64,000 nucleotides of DNA from Ruegeria lacuscaerulensis ITI-1157 (GTDB lineage: Bacteria > Pseudomonadota > Alphaproteobacteria > Rhodobacterales > Rhodobacteraceae), in contig GG704596.1 in assembly GCA_000161775.1 (NCBI GenBank), positions 1,087,705-1,151,704 on the forward strand. Reading direction: 5' to 3'. Under the pieces are notes generated by a model. It was not told the origin of the DNA, did not search any database, and saw only the letters and a list, made by a program, of their open reading frames with translations. Each line of letters starts with the position of its first letter. Positions within the stretch are counted from its first letter, which is position 1. Below are positions 63,324 through 64,000 of the stretch, in pieces. The position numbers were made by a program, and so were the translations under genes.

Positions 63324-64000
63324 CTAGCTGGCGTGTATTTTGTCCAAGGTTGCCAAGCTGACTGCGACCCCTTTTTCGAGGGCCTGTGACCGGTGGGCGC
63401 GGCGACCGTCGCCCGGTAGATGTGCACCGGTTTGAAGCCGTATCGCCTCGACCAGGCCATTGATGTTCCGATCAAAGCCGCCTGCGGATGTTGCCGCAGG
63501 GTCGATTGCCAGAAAGAACTGTCCCGTGCGGGGCGGTCCGCCAGCGGTGCCGGAAAACGGCGAGGCATGGACGCCCAGTGTCGCTCCGGTCAGGGCCGCG
63601 GCCATGATTTCGGTGAAAATGGCCAGGCCGACGCCCTTGTAGCCGCCGGAAGGGGCCATCGAGCCCTTCAATCCAACCTCGGGGTCGGTCGTCGGGTTGC
63701 CCTCGGAATCCAGCGCCCAGCCAACCGGGATCGGCCTGCCTTCGCGTGCATGTTTCATCACTTCGCTCTTGGCGATGGTGCTTGCACTCTGGTCGATCAG
63801 GATCGCGGGTTCCTCATTCGGTCCGGGTACGGCGATCGAGAAGGGATTGGTGCCGACCACGGGTTTCGAACCGCCCGAAGGCGCGATCGAGGCCGGGGCG
63901 TTGGTGAACCCGATCCCGACAAGGCCGGCCTGCGCAAGACGATAGGTGTGATATCCAAGCACCCCGCAATTGTAGCTGTTTCGAATGGCAAGAGCGGCCA
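63324..64000 (-). CDS. Ldh-family (malate/L-lactate dehydrogenase type 2) oxidoreductase, partial
   Basis: NAD(P)H-dependent dehydrogenase of the family that includes type 2 malate/lactate dehydrogenase, ureidoglycolate dehydrogenase and piperideine-2-carboxylate reductase. The gene enters from the right edge; the visible 225 codons start within ALAIRNSYNCGVLGYHTYRL and contain GSKPVVGTNPFSIAVPG, WALDSEGNPTTDPEVGLKGS and GGYKGVGLAIFTEIMA. The C-terminus is 15 bases from the IS5 fragment. The active-site histidine equivalent should be outside the window, or at GYHTYR. Substrate not determinable. Confidence 0.88.
   Translation of the reverse strand, partial: AALAIRNSYNCGVLGYHTYRLAQAGLVGIGFTNAPASIAPSGGSKPVVGTNPFSIAVPGPNEEPAILIDQSASTIAKSEVMKHAREGRPIPVGWALDSEGNPTTDPEVGLKGSMAPSGGYKGVGLAIFTEIMAAALTGATLGVHASPFSGTAGGPPRTGQFFLAIDPAATSAGGFDRNINGLVEAIRLQTGAHLPGDGRRAHRSQALEKGVAVSLATLDKIHAS

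Overview
The window is high-GC alphaproteobacterial chromosome, most likely from a Rhodobacteraceae of the Roseobacter type. This rests on the gene families and their order: secA divergent from a parvulin isomerase followed by argJ and mutT, a thiDOSGEF-thiY-tenA-thiZ-thiX operon, DUF2794 and DUF3095 proteins, and NasS/NasT control of nitrate assimilation. Dense packing with ATGA, GTGA and TGATG junctions also fits. No species assignment can be proven from the window alone.

Layout. 1-3.3 kb: the 5' tip of galE, then kdsB, cysQ, a polysaccharide-type ABC-2 permease and alkB. 3.35-6.67 kb: dnaK-dnaJ behind a good sigma-32 promoter. 6.75-14.25 kb: a TPP riboswitch and a ten-gene thiamin operon covering HMP phosphorylation, thiazole synthesis, TMP synthase, and uptake and salvage of degraded pyrimidine. 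14.3-23.0 kb: radC, a phosphate-binding/OmpA fusion, an exported protein of unknown role, secA, and PPIase-argJ-mutT. 23.2-32.3 kb: a Liv-type ABC transporter operon that begins and ends with acyl-CoA ligases and carries two small unknown genes between livH and livM. 32.4-48.7 kb: mixed single genes and short operons (iron-type permease, NlpC/P60 with an M17 peptidase, carbonic anhydrase, asd, glycosyltransferase with MFS, HpaI aldolase with a PLP decarboxylase, FAH hydrolase, YcaQ glycosylase with a LacI regulator), plus an exonuclease-family pseudogene with two in-frame amber codons.

48.8-63.3 kb looks accessory. A tRNA-Arg(CCU) gene is followed by an AAA ATPase of unknown role, an A/T-richer gap and then a complete assimilatory nitrate cluster: nasT-nasS, a leader RNA, nrtA, nrtB, a double-ATPase gene, nirB, nirD and nasA. 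The region ends in a chimera of IS3-like and IS5-like fragments. An Ldh-family dehydrogenase runs off the right end.

How the genes work together. Nitrate is imported by NrtABC(D), reduced to nitrite by NasA and to ammonium by NirBD. NasS (a cytoplasmic nitrate/nitrite sensor) and NasT (an ANTAR antiterminator) are encoded just upstream of a leader in which two hairpins with A1/G4 hexaloops precede a strong terminator; this is the clearest regulatory circuit in the window. The thi operon is controlled by TPP, and the heat-shock operon by sigma-32. No CRISPR array, prophage or certain new system was found; the least explained items are the AAA ATPase next to the tRNA, the two small genes inside the liv operon, and the exported protein beside secA.
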